Source of the DNA: Bacteroidales bacterium
GTDB lineage: Bacteria > Bacteroidota > Bacteroidia > Bacteroidales > UBA932
Assembly: GCA_017561865.1 (NCBI GenBank)
Contig: JAFZBH010000061.1
Span: forward strand, 1-32,978
Direction of reading: 5' to 3'
Length of the DNA stretch: 32,978 nt
Shown: positions 1 to 6,727 of the stretch, in pieces
How positions within the stretch are numbered: the stretch's first letter is position 1
Layout of the letters: every line of letters starts with the position of its first letter
Made by a program: the position numbers and the translations under genes
The notes under the pieces: model-generated
Told to the model about the DNA's origin: nothing
Databases searched by the model: none
What the model saw: the letters and a program-made list of their open reading frames with translations, nothing else

Positions 1-428
1 CGCCAGAGCCGTGCCCAATGCAGCGGGACGGGGACCACCAGGTCCACGTCCGCGTAGAGCGGCGAAGCGGCGAGCCGCCCGCCAAGCAGCCTCGCCGCCC
101 AGCGGCCCGCTCCGAAATCTCGGTGGTATTTGAGCGCCTGGGGGATCTTCTTGTAGCGCGATTCCGCCCGGTAATGAAACAGAGCCGCAGCATAGGCGTA
201 CGGCTCATATTCGTCCGGCTGGATCCGGGCGTTGAAACGGTCCGCCATCGGGTTGTGGGCGAGGGTGGCATAGTGCGTTTCCGGCAAGTCGGACAGGCAC
301 TCCAGGCAGAGATGCCGCTCCTGCGGCAGGAGCGGGCGCCCGCACGCCACACAGACCCTGGGCAGGACGAGGTCCAGCAGGGCGGGCAGGAAAGTTTTCA
401 AGTTCAGCGTGTTCAGGCGGGGGTCCAT
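1..428 (-). CDS. comF: ComF family phosphoribosyltransferase-like protein (3' part outside the window)
   Basis: The reverse strand reads from an ATG at 428 to the window edge without a stop (142 codons seen). The N-terminal part has a zinc-ribbon-like cysteine pattern (VCVACGRPL, then HLCLECLSDLP), followed by the ComF-typical stretch ALFHYRAESRYKKIPQALKYHRDFGAG and the start of the PRTase fold, DVDLVVPVPLHW. ComF proteins are cytoplasmic and act in natural transformation in competent bacteria; in Bacteroidota the role is less clear. The start lies 4 nt after the fabG stop, so it is probably the last gene of the pepP-fabG-comF operon. The PRPP-binding motif would lie beyond the edge and is not seen. 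Family assignment is firm, function is inferred. Confidence 0.85.
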   Translation of the reverse strand, partial: MDPRLNTLNLKTFLPALLDLVLPRVCVACGRPLLPQERHLCLECLSDLPETHYATLAHNPMADRFNARIQPDEYEPYAYAAALFHYRAESRYKKIPQALKYHRDFGAGRWAARLLGGRLAASPLYADVDLVVPVPLHWARLW

Positions 429-432
429 CCGA

Positions 433-1170
433 TCAGCAGTTCATCGCGCCGCAACAATGGATAACCTGTCCGCTGACATAGGACGAGAGGTCGCTGGCGA
501 GGAAGAGCGCCACCTTGGCGACGTCCTCGGGCGTGCCGCCGCGGCGCAGCGGGATGGTCTTGATCCAGGCCTCGCGCACGTCTTCGGGCAGGGCCGCCGT
601 CATATCGGAGATGATGAAGCCCGGGGCGATGCAGTTGGCACGGATGCCGCGGGGCCCCATCTCCTTGGCGATGGATTTCGCCAGGCCGATCAGGCCCGCC
701 TTCGATGCGGAGTAGTTGCACTGGCCGGCATTGCCGCTCACGCCCACCACGGAGGACATATTGATGATGCTGCCCCCGCGCTGGCGCGCCATGATGGGGG
801 TGCAGGCGTGGATGTAGTTGTAGGCGGACTTGAGGTTGACGTTGATGACGGCGTCCCACTGGGCCTCGTCCATCCGGAGCATCAGGCCGTCGCGGGTGAT
901 GCCGGCGTTGTTGACCAGGATGTCGATGCGGCCGAAATCGGCGAGCACCTGTTCCACGGTCTCGTGTGTCTGGGCGAAGTCGGCGGCGTTGGACGCATAG
1001 GCGCGCACCTTGACGCCCGTCGCTTCGAGCTCCTTGACGGTATCTTCGATAATCTTGATGTCCGTGAATGCGATGTCCGCGCCTTCGGCGGCGAACTTCA
1101 GGGCAATGGCCTTGCCGATGCCCCGCGATGCGCCCGTGATGAGGGCGACTTTTCCTTCCAACAATCCCAT
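433..1170 (-). CDS. fabG: 3-oxoacyl-[acyl-carrier-protein] reductase (SDR family)
   Basis: The product is 245 aa, the usual FabG length. It reduces 3-oxoacyl-ACP to 3-hydroxyacyl-ACP with NADPH in fatty acid elongation, in the cytoplasm. Visible SDR motifs are TGASRGIG (residues 12-19, cofactor binding), NNAG (87-90), and the catalytic set N111, S140, Y153, K157 (YSASK). The reading frame is open further upstream, but the start chosen (MGLLEGKVAL) gives the family N terminus, lies 8 nt after the pepP stop, and has the purine-rich AGAAGAAGAT just upstream. The C terminus (HCCGAMNC) is cysteine-rich but of normal length. Another SDR specificity is possible, but the overall sequence is FabG-like. 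Confidence 0.92.
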   Translation of the reverse strand: MGLLEGKVALITGASRGIGKAIALKFAAEGADIAFTDIKIIEDTVKELEATGVKVRAYASNAADFAQTHETVEQVLADFGRIDILVNNAGITRDGLMLRMDEAQWDAVINVNLKSAYNYIHACTPIMARQRGGSIINMSSVVGVSGNAGQCNYSASKAGLIGLAKSIAKEMGPRGIRANCIAPGFIISDMTAALPEDVREAWIKTIPLRRGGTPEDVAKVALFLASDLSSYVSGQVIHCCGAMNC

Positions 1171-1178
1171 ATCTTCTT

Positions 1179-2591
1179 CTACTGTTGTTCGTTCTGCATG
1201 ACGGTCTCGATCTCGTCCGGGGCGATCGGCAGGCGCCTCTGTCCGAGCCTGCGGGCGCCGCCTTCCGTCACGAGGACGTCGTCCTCGAGGCGGATGCCGC
1301 CGAAATCGAAATATGTTTCCAGTTTGGCATAGTTGACGCGGCCGCCGTCCGTCCCTTCGCGCTTCCACTGACGGATGAGGTCGGGGATGAAATAGATGCC
1401 CGGCTCGTCGGTGATGACGTTGCCCGGCGTCAGGGTGCGGGCCATCCGCAGGCTGCCCAGGCCCAGCTGCGGAGAGCGGGTCTGGCCGTCGTCGTAGCCG
1501 ACCAGGTTTTCCCCGAGGTCTTCCATATCGTGCACGTCGAGACCCATGTTGTGGCCCAGGCCGTGCGGCATGAAAAGGCCGGCGATGCCGTCCTCGACCA
1601 TCCCGTCGATCCCGCCGCGCACGAGGTCCAGCTGGCGGAGGTTGTCGAGCATATGGGCGGCGACGGCCAGGTGCACGTCGCGGTACTCGACACCCGGTCG
1701 TATCATACTGAACGCCAGCTCATTGCACTCATAGACGGTCTGGTAGATGTCGCGCTGCTTCCGGGTGAAAAGGCCGGAGGTCGGGTAGGTGCGGGTGAAG
1801 TCGGAGGCGTAGTGGTCACCCGACTCGACGCCGGCGTCGACGACCATCAGCTTGCCCGGGCATACGGGGAGGGCGTGGCTGTGGCAGTGGAAGATCTCGC
1901 CGTGCTGGGTGAGGATGGTCGGGAAGCTCGTGCCCCAGCCTTTGCCGAGGGCCACGCCTTCCATATCGCCCACGATTTCCTGCTCGATGCGGCCGGGCCG
2001 GATACCGCGACGGGCGGCGGTGTGCATCTCGAAGCCCAGGTCGCAGGCGGCGTCGATGGCCGCGATCTCGAGCGGTTCCTTGACAAGGCGCAGGGCGATG
2101 ACGGCGCGCACCAGCGGCTCGGAAGCCCGCTTGCAGCCGGCCTTGCCTGCGCTGGTGGTCTCGGCCGGGTCGATGCCCAGCAGTTCGCCCATCTTCAGGC
2201 GGTTGTAGTATCTGGAGGTGGGCAGGAAATGCACCTGCCGGCCTTTCAGTGCGGCGCCCAGGGCGTCGTAGGGCGCCGTGTGCTGTACGCCCGCCGCGTC
2301 CGCAAGGGCACGGACGGAAGGCATCGGCCCCATCCAGATGATGTCGTCGATGTCGAAATCGTCGCCGTAGAGGGTCTCTTCGCCGGTCTCCAGGTCGACG
2401 GTCGCGGCCAGGCGCGGCTCGTCGATACCGAAGAAATACAGCCAGTTGCTGTCCTGGCGCCATTTGTAGCAATTGTCTTTGTACTGGGCGGGAGCGTCGA
2501 CGTTGCCCAGGAACAGGGCGATGCCTTTCTGTCCTTGGAGGCGCTCCAGCAGCGCCTGGCGGCGCGAGATGTAAACTTCCTTGTCAAACAT
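1179..2591 (-). CDS. Xaa-Pro aminopeptidase (aminopeptidase P, M24B)
   Basis: The protein has 470 aa: an N-terminal creatinase-like domain (about 1-170) and a C-terminal pita-bread metallopeptidase domain. It removes N-terminal residues that precede proline; no signal peptide is seen, so it is probably cytoplasmic. The dinuclear metal ligands are all present: D252 (VDAG), D264 (SDFTRTYP), H347 (HGLGH), E396 (DEPGIY) and E436 (RLEDDV). The gene heads the operon with fabG and comF; a -7 box (TATCTTTG on the minus strand, 2600-2607) lies directly upstream. The link with fabG and comF looks positional rather than functional. Confidence 0.93.
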   Translation of the reverse strand: MFDKEVYISRRQALLERLQGQKGIALFLGNVDAPAQYKDNCYKWRQDSNWLYFFGIDEPRLAATVDLETGEETLYGDDFDIDDIIWMGPMPSVRALADAAGVQHTAPYDALGAALKGRQVHFLPTSRYYNRLKMGELLGIDPAETTSAGKAGCKRASEPLVRAVIALRLVKEPLEIAAIDAACDLGFEMHTAARRGIRPGRIEQEIVGDMEGVALGKGWGTSFPTILTQHGEIFHCHSHALPVCPGKLMVVDAGVESGDHYASDFTRTYPTSGLFTRKQRDIYQTVYECNELAFSMIRPGVEYRDVHLAVAAHMLDNLRQLDLVRGGIDGMVEDGIAGLFMPHGLGHNMGLDVHDMEDLGENLVGYDDGQTRSPQLGLGSLRMARTLTPGNVITDEPGIYFIPDLIRQWKREGTDGGRVNYAKLETYFDFGGIRLEDDVLVTEGGARRLGQRRLPIAPDEIETVMQNEQQ

Positions 2592-2599
2592 AGTAAAGA

Positions 2600-2607
2600 C
2601 AAAGATA
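2600..2607 (-). promoter_or_regulatory. Bacteroidota -7 box for the aminopeptidase P operon
   Basis: The minus strand reads TATCTTTG, a perfect match to the Bacteroidota -7 consensus TAnnTTTG, 8 nt before the start codon. No clear -33 TTTG is visible. The divergent gene at 2651 has a one-mismatch box TATCTTCG at 2621-2628 on the plus strand. Confidence 0.5.
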
Positions 2608-2650
2608 GCAAAATTCTGCGTATCTTCGTGGAAGATTATTCAAGGAAACG

Positions 2651-3436
2651 ATGCTACAGGAAGTAATTGATATTGTCCGGGAGGCGGCCGCGCTGATGGT
2701 CTCCGACCATTTCACCGTGATGCAGAAAGACGGTCTGGCGAACCTGGTGACCAGTTCGGACCTGGCCGTGCAGCATTTCCTGACGGAGCGGCTCGCCGCG
2801 CTGCTGCCCGGCTGCGGCTTCCTCTGCGAGGAGGAGGATTTCCGGGACCTGGAGGAGGAGTACGTCTGGATCATCGATCCGATCGACGGCACGGCCAATT
2901 ATTCCCGCGGCATCGCCGACTGCTGCATCTCGGTGGGCCTGGCGCGTCGGGGAGAGTTGGAGCTCGGTGTCGTCTACAGTCCGCGTCGCGCTGAGATGTA
3001 CGCCGCCGAACGCGGCCGTGGCGCTACCTGCAACGGCCATCCCATCCACGTGTCCGACCGGCCCTTTTCCGACGGGATCCTGTGCACGGCGCTGAGCCTG
3101 TACCGCAAGGAATATGCGAAAGTCTGCTCGGACATCATCTACGATCTCTATATGCAGACCAATGATGTGCGCCGCTGGGGTTCCGCCGCCCTGGAGCTTT
3201 GCCTGCTGGCCTCCGGAGTCGTTGAACTTTTCTTCGAGATGCGTCTCCAGCCCTGGGATTTCGCGGCGGCGATGTTGGTTCTGCAGGAAGCCGGCGGCCG
3301 CATCGCCACCTGGAACGGCGCCGCGCCTTCACCTTTCCGGCCGGCGCTGGTCATCGCTGCCAACCGGCCCGACAGCCTCGGCGCCCTGCTTGCCGCCGTC
3401 CATATCCACCTGCCCGACGGTGTCCCTTATAAATAG
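2651..3436 (+). CDS. Inositol monophosphatase family protein
   Basis: The 261-aa product has the Mg-dependent phosphatase signatures of the IMPase/CysQ/SuhB fold: acidic residues E60-E62 for metal 1, DPIDGT at 76-81 (metal and phosphate binding), and the C-terminal WDFAAAMLVLQEAGGR (D203). The fold dephosphorylates inositol phosphates, PAP or sugar phosphates; the substrate here cannot be read from the sequence. It is cytoplasmic, with no signal or membrane segment. It is a single gene, divergent from pepP and converging on hemW with a 6-nt gap and no recognisable terminator. Confidence 0.88.
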   Translation: MLQEVIDIVREAAALMVSDHFTVMQKDGLANLVTSSDLAVQHFLTERLAALLPGCGFLCEEEDFRDLEEEYVWIIDPIDGTANYSRGIADCCISVGLARRGELELGVVYSPRRAEMYAAERGRGATCNGHPIHVSDRPFSDGILCTALSLYRKEYAKVCSDIIYDLYMQTNDVRRWGSAALELCLLASGVVELFFEMRLQPWDFAAAMLVLQEAGGRIATWNGAAPSPFRPALVIAANRPDSLGALLAAVHIHLPDGVPYK

Positions 3437-3442
3437 ATTTTT

Positions 3443-4684
3443 TCAGATCAGGTCGGCGATGATATCATCGCTGACGAACCAGTGATCCTCCGGAATCCGC
3501 AGCCGCCCTCCGTCAAGGCGCGCCAGCCGTCCGTCGGCAAGCATCACTTCGGCTCGTTCCGGCGCGACCAGCCCCTCCGGTATCCCCCTTGCCGTTCGCA
3601 GTCCCAGCATAATTTCCTCCTCCTTCGCTTCTTCTTCAGATAACTCTTCTCTGTCCCCGCGCAGCGGCCAACTGCCTCCGGCAACGTCCTCCTTCGTCGG
3701 ACCCCACCGCTTCGCTTCGCTTGCGGTCCCCCCTCTTACGATGCCGAGGGTGGGGCCCCCAGAAAAGCATGCTTTTCCGGGGTACTCCAGGGTGGCACGG
3801 TTGCCGGAAGCAGTTGCCGCCTGCGCATGGGGCAAAGCGTCAGGGTTCCAGGAGCGGGCGGTGCCGTCGAACGAATGGGCGGCGGGGCCCAGGCCCACGT
3901 AGGGGTGACGGGTCCAGTAGGCGCTGTTGTGGATGGCTCTGAAGCCGGGGAGGGCCCAGTTAGAGATCTCGTAATGGACATAACCGGCCGCGCCCAGCGC
4001 CTCGCAGAGCAGGCGGTACTGCGCCGCACACTGCTCCTGGGTCGCCTCGGCATAGCGCCCCTCGCGTACCATTCCGGCCAGGGCGCTGCCCGGCTCGATG
4101 CTGAGCTGATAGGCGCTGACGTGCTCCGGCCGCCAGGCCAGCACTTCGGCGAGCGTCTCCGACAGAATGGCTTCGGAGAGCTGCGAAAGCCCGAAGATCA
4201 GATCGACGCTGATGTTCCCGACCCCGGCGGAGCGGAGGATTCGGAAGGCCTGTCGGGCGTGTGCGGCATCGTGCCGGCGGTTCATCCAGCGAAGGATCCC
4301 GTCGTCCAGCGACTGCACCCCCATGCTGACCCGGTTCACCCCGAGATCGAGAAGCCCCCGCACATAATCCTCCCCCTTCTCCACGATATCTTCCGGATTC
4401 ACCTCGATCGTAAACTCAATAAACGGTGCGGGGCGAGAGCCGAAAATATCGACAATTCGATTTAAAATCATCAGAGGCAGCACTGATGGGGTGCCGCCTC
4501 CGATGTAGAGGGTATTCAGGTCGCGGGTCGCCTCGATTTCATCCCGGCGCCGGGACGCTTCGGCGCAGACCGCCTGCGTGTAAGCCTCGAAAAGCTGCGC
4601 GTCCCGTCCCCGGCAGGCGATTTCCGAATAGAAATCGCAATAAGTGCAGAAACTCCTGCAGAAAGGGACGTGCAGATAGACCAT
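3443..4684 (-). CDS. hemW: Radical SAM protein HemW (heme chaperone / HemN-like) with an in-frame insertion
   Basis: The 413-aa protein has the radical SAM cluster motif C9xxxC13xxC16 (CRSFCTYC), the SAM-binding GGGTP (62-66), and the later family motifs VNPED, GVQSLDD, GLGPAAHSF and EEIMLGLRT. Members act as heme chaperones or HemN relatives, and many are misannotated as oxygen-independent coproporphyrinogen oxidase. Bacterial HemW is usually near 375-390 aa. The excess comes from about 50 residues (roughly 288-341) that are unlike the family and are encoded by a palindromic element (3664-3820). This insert falls between the SAM domain and the C-terminal domain and keeps the frame. The gene starts immediately after the stop of the coiled-coil gene (TAG then ATG), so the two are co-transcribed. 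Confidence 0.9.
   Translation of the reverse strand: MVYLHVPFCRSFCTYCDFYSEIACRGRDAQLFEAYTQAVCAEASRRRDEIEATRDLNTLYIGGGTPSVLPLMILNRIVDIFGSRPAPFIEFTIEVNPEDIVEKGEDYVRGLLDLGVNRVSMGVQSLDDGILRWMNRRHDAAHARQAFRILRSAGVGNISVDLIFGLSQLSEAILSETLAEVLAWRPEHVSAYQLSIEPGSALAGMVREGRYAEATQEQCAAQYRLLCEALGAAGYVHYEISNWALPGFRAIHNSAYWTRHPYVGLGPAAHSFDGTARSWNPDALPHAQAATASGNRATLEYPGKACFSGGPTLGIVRGGTASEAKRWGPTKEDVAGGSWPLRGDREELSEEEAKEEEIMLGLRTARGIPEGLVAPERAEVMLADGRLARLDGGRLRIPEDHWFVSDDIIADLI
3664..3820. repeat. Palindromic element E1, inserted in frame in hemW
   Basis: A 157-bp segment is bounded by terminal inverted repeats: 3664-3685 and 3800-3820 are reverse complements over about 21 bp with one indel and one mismatch. 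Inside are ACCGC-ttcgcttcgct-TGCGGT (a small hairpin) and a hairpin at 3757-3782 built around the perfect palindrome GAAAAGCATGCTTTTC, flanked by CCCC and GGGG. The TTCGCTTCGCT stretch is shared with element E2 and the CCCC...GGGG hairpin with E3 and E4. Its position coincides with the non-family residues of HemW. Confidence 0.7.
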
Positions 4685-5599
4685 CTAGCGGAGCAGAAGC
4701 TCTCCGTGGCCGAGCTGCGCCTGAGTCGTGTAGGCGTCGACCGTGTAGATGCCCTTCTGGAAGGCGCCGACGTTGTTGACGTAGATGCCCAGATCCACCT
4801 CCTGGCCCTGATAGTCAACTTCGCGGGAAGCCGTGGCCTCAAGTGTCTGGCCGCCGAAGGTGAACGTGGTGCCGCGGCCGTCGGACAGCAGGTTGCCGTC
4901 CGGATCCGTCACGCGCACATAGACGCGCACGGGCCCGTGTGCGGCCAGTTCATTTTCCGCGAGGCTGAGGTTCACCAGGAAGCGCACGACGCGGTTGGCC
5001 TTGTCCGTGATCTTGTCCATGTTGTTATAGGCATACATCACGAAGTTGTGCGCCTTGATGATGGAGCCGGCGGTCACGCGGTTGGTCAGGTCTTCGACCC
5101 GCTGGGTCAGCTGGGTGTTGATCTGCTTGGTCTCCTCGGCCTCCTTGCGGGCGGATGCAGCCTCTTCGGCAAGCCGGTGGTTCAGCGTGTTCAGCGAGTC
5201 GATCTGGGTGATGTAACCGCGCATGATGGAACGCAGGGTGCCGAGTTCCTTCTCATACTGACGGATCTTGGCACGGTCCGTCGCCTCGGTGTTCTTCACG
5301 CGGTCGACCAGCTGGGCGATTTCCTCGCGGGAGGAGTCGAGCTGTGCGTTGATCGTATCATATTCGGACGACAGGTTCTCGTAGTCGCTCTGCAGGGCCA
5401 CGATCTGCTCCGTCAGGTCGGCCTTCTCTTCATTCAGTTCGTTCACGAGCTTGTTCTTGGTGCTCAGCACATAATAGAGGGCGCCGGCCAGGCCGAGCGC
5501 GATGACGAGCATGGCGATCATCGCGGCTTTCAGGCCACCGTTGGCCTTCTTCTCCGCCTCTTTTCTTTCAAGTTTTTCGATAGGATCTTCTCTTTCCAT
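4685..5599 (-). CDS. Membrane-anchored coiled-coil protein of unknown function
   Basis: The 304-aa product has a short charged cytoplasmic N terminus, one membrane segment (about 24-46, AAMIAMLVIALGLAGALYYV), a long predicted coiled coil (about 47-175, rich in E, Q, L and N heptads), and a C-terminal globular part (about 180-304, beta-rich, with VRVYVRVTDPDGNLL). Similar Bacteroidota proteins are often labelled SMC-like because of the coiled coil only. The N-in topology puts the C-terminal domain in the periplasm. It is the first gene of a unit with hemW; a -7 box TATTTTTG (minus, 5625-5632) lies upstream. I do not recognise a function. Confidence 0.8.
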   Translation of the reverse strand: MEREDPIEKLERKEAEKKANGGLKAAMIAMLVIALGLAGALYYVLSTKNKLVNELNEEKADLTEQIVALQSDYENLSSEYDTINAQLDSSREEIAQLVDRVKNTEATDRAKIRQYEKELGTLRSIMRGYITQIDSLNTLNHRLAEEAASARKEAEETKQINTQLTQRVEDLTNRVTAGSIIKAHNFVMYAYNNMDKITDKANRVVRFLVNLSLAENELAAHGPVRVYVRVTDPDGNLLSDGRGTTFTFGGQTLEATASREVDYQGQEVDLGIYVNNVGAFQKGIYTVDAYTTQAQLGHGELLLR

Positions 5600-5624
5600 A
5601 TTACTGCTATTTTGAAAAATCGCA

Positions 5625-5653
5625 CAAAAATAGCATTTTTTATCTTAAATTTG
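5625..5653. promoter_or_regulatory. Divergent Bacteroidota -7 boxes
   Basis: Minus strand 5632-5625 reads TATTTTTG, serving the gene starting at 5599. Plus strand 5646-5653 reads TAAATTTG, only 5 nt before the ATG at 5659, so the plus-strand message would be nearly leaderless. Neither has a clear -33 TTTG at the usual spacing. Confidence 0.45.
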
Positions 5654-5658
5654 TCATT

Positions 5659-6120
5659 ATGAAGTATTTCATCCGCTCTCTCAAGTATTATTGCTACCTG
5701 ATGATCCTGCTTGCGATCATCGTGCTGGCGCTGGTCCTGACGGGGTTCGTGGAGGCCGACCTGTCCAAGATGTTCGTCAACGGATACGATTCGCTCTGGC
5801 AGATCGCCCTGTTCATGCTCGCCTTCGCGCTGTTCTATCCGCGCTTCGGTTTTTCGAAGCGCACCATACATATCTACGGCTCCCAGGAGGAGCTGCGGCC
5901 TGCGGTGATGCGCGTGATGCAGGGCCTGGGCTACGGGCTCGAAAACGATGCGGAGGGCGGTTTTTCCTTCCGGCGCCGCTCCGGCTTTTCCCGGGCGCTC
6001 AAGATGTGGGAGGACCGCATCACCCTGTCCCCGTCCGTGAACGGCTGGGAAGCGGAGGGGCTGACGCGCGACCTCGGACGGATCGTCTCCGCGCTCGAGG
6101 CTACCCGTGAAGATGCTTAG
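5659..6120 (+). CDS. Small two-helix membrane protein, hypothetical
   Basis: The 153-aa protein has two membrane segments (about 12-32, YLMILLAIIVLALVLTGFV, and about 46-61, WQIALFMLAFALFY), then a soluble domain (65-153) with a HIYGSQEELRPAVMRVMQGLGYGLE start and a positively charged middle. No enzymatic motif is seen. The gene stands alone on the plus strand, and its last 20 nt overlap the end of the convergent DUF3109 gene. Function is unknown. Confidence 0.7.
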   Translation: MKYFIRSLKYYCYLMILLAIIVLALVLTGFVEADLSKMFVNGYDSLWQIALFMLAFALFYPRFGFSKRTIHIYGSQEELRPAVMRVMQGLGYGLENDAEGGFSFRRRSGFSRALKMWEDRITLSPSVNGWEAEGLTRDLGRIVSALEATREDA

Positions 6121-6727
6121 CTGCCGCTGAAAGCGCCTCGTAGAAATCCTCTCCGAACGCCTTCGTGAGGGGATTTTTCAGGAATTGATACACCCGGATC
6201 CGCTCGCGCCCGCCCTTCTCGAAGGCCGGTTTGCAGATGTCCCAGTGGTGGACGTTGAGCGCGAGCCCGCCGCCGGTCAGGTGCGTGATGCGAATGGGGT
6301 AGAGCGAGCAGGAAGCAGGCTTGGTGCAGCCGGCCATCTCGATGGCGCAGAGACATTCGCCCTGCTCTCCGAAATGGCAGAAGGCGCATTCGCAACGTTG
6401 TGCGGCGGCCAAATCGGGGCCCCCGGAAATCTCTGATTTCTGGGGTGATACCAAAGTTGTGACGATGTCGTTGTCCCGGTCCACTTCAAAGAAGCCCTTG
6501 GCCTGGACGGCGGCACGCCCGGCCTCTGACATCAAGCCGCTATAAGCGGGGTAGTCCCGCTCCAGCCCCTCCAACTCGCTTTCGTCCAGGGGCGCGCCGC
6601 TGTCGCCTTCGATGCAGCAGGCCCCGCGGCACACCGCGTAGTCGCAGGCGAAATACTCCGTTACCACATCCTCCGACACAAGGATGTCTCCGATCTGGAT
6701 GATTGTTCCGAATCTACCTTTTCCCAT
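6101..6727 (-). CDS. DUF3109 family cysteine-rich protein with an in-frame insertion
   Basis: The 208-aa product matches the DUF3109 pattern: IQIGDILVSEDVV, then CDYAVCRGACCIEGDSGAPL (residues 28-47), a second cysteine group CECAFC/CLCAIEMAGC, and the family end SLYPIRI...NVHHWDICKPA...VYQFLKNPL. The cysteines suggest a metal or Fe-S site, as in related YkgJ-type proteins, but the activity is unknown. Residues about 89-113 (SPQKSEISGGPDLAAAQ region) do not fit the family and come from palindromic element E4. The ATG overlaps the M16-like gene's stop (TGATG), so translation is coupled. The 3' end overlaps the convergent gene by 20 nt. Confidence 0.85.
   Translation of the reverse strand: MGKGRFGTIIQIGDILVSEDVVTEYFACDYAVCRGACCIEGDSGAPLDESELEGLERDYPAYSGLMSEAGRAAVQAKGFFEVDRDNDIVTTLVSPQKSEISGGPDLAAAQRCECAFCHFGEQGECLCAIEMAGCTKPASCSLYPIRITHLTGGGLALNVHHWDICKPAFEKGGRERIRVYQFLKNPLTKAFGEDFYEALSAAAKHLHG
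6391..6463. repeat. Palindromic element E4, in frame in the DUF3109 gene
   Basis: A hairpin at 6421-6445 (CCCCGGAAATC, loop TCT, GATTTCTGGGG; one G-T pair) is preceded by GGGGC. It closely matches the E3 hairpin at 11975-11999 read on the opposite strand. Outer arms are weak (CGCAACGTTG near 6391 against CCAAAGTTGTG ending at 6461), so the outer limits are approximate. Confidence 0.55.

Noticed and set aside
1171..1368. Upstream extension of fabG by 66 codons
   Set aside because: It overlaps the end of pepP and precedes a well-placed ATG giving the canonical FabG start.
3456..3471. Perfect 16-bp palindrome GCGATGATATCATCGC at the end of hemW
   Set aside because: It encodes ordinary C-terminal residues (DDIIAD) and is probably coincidental; not linked to the element family.
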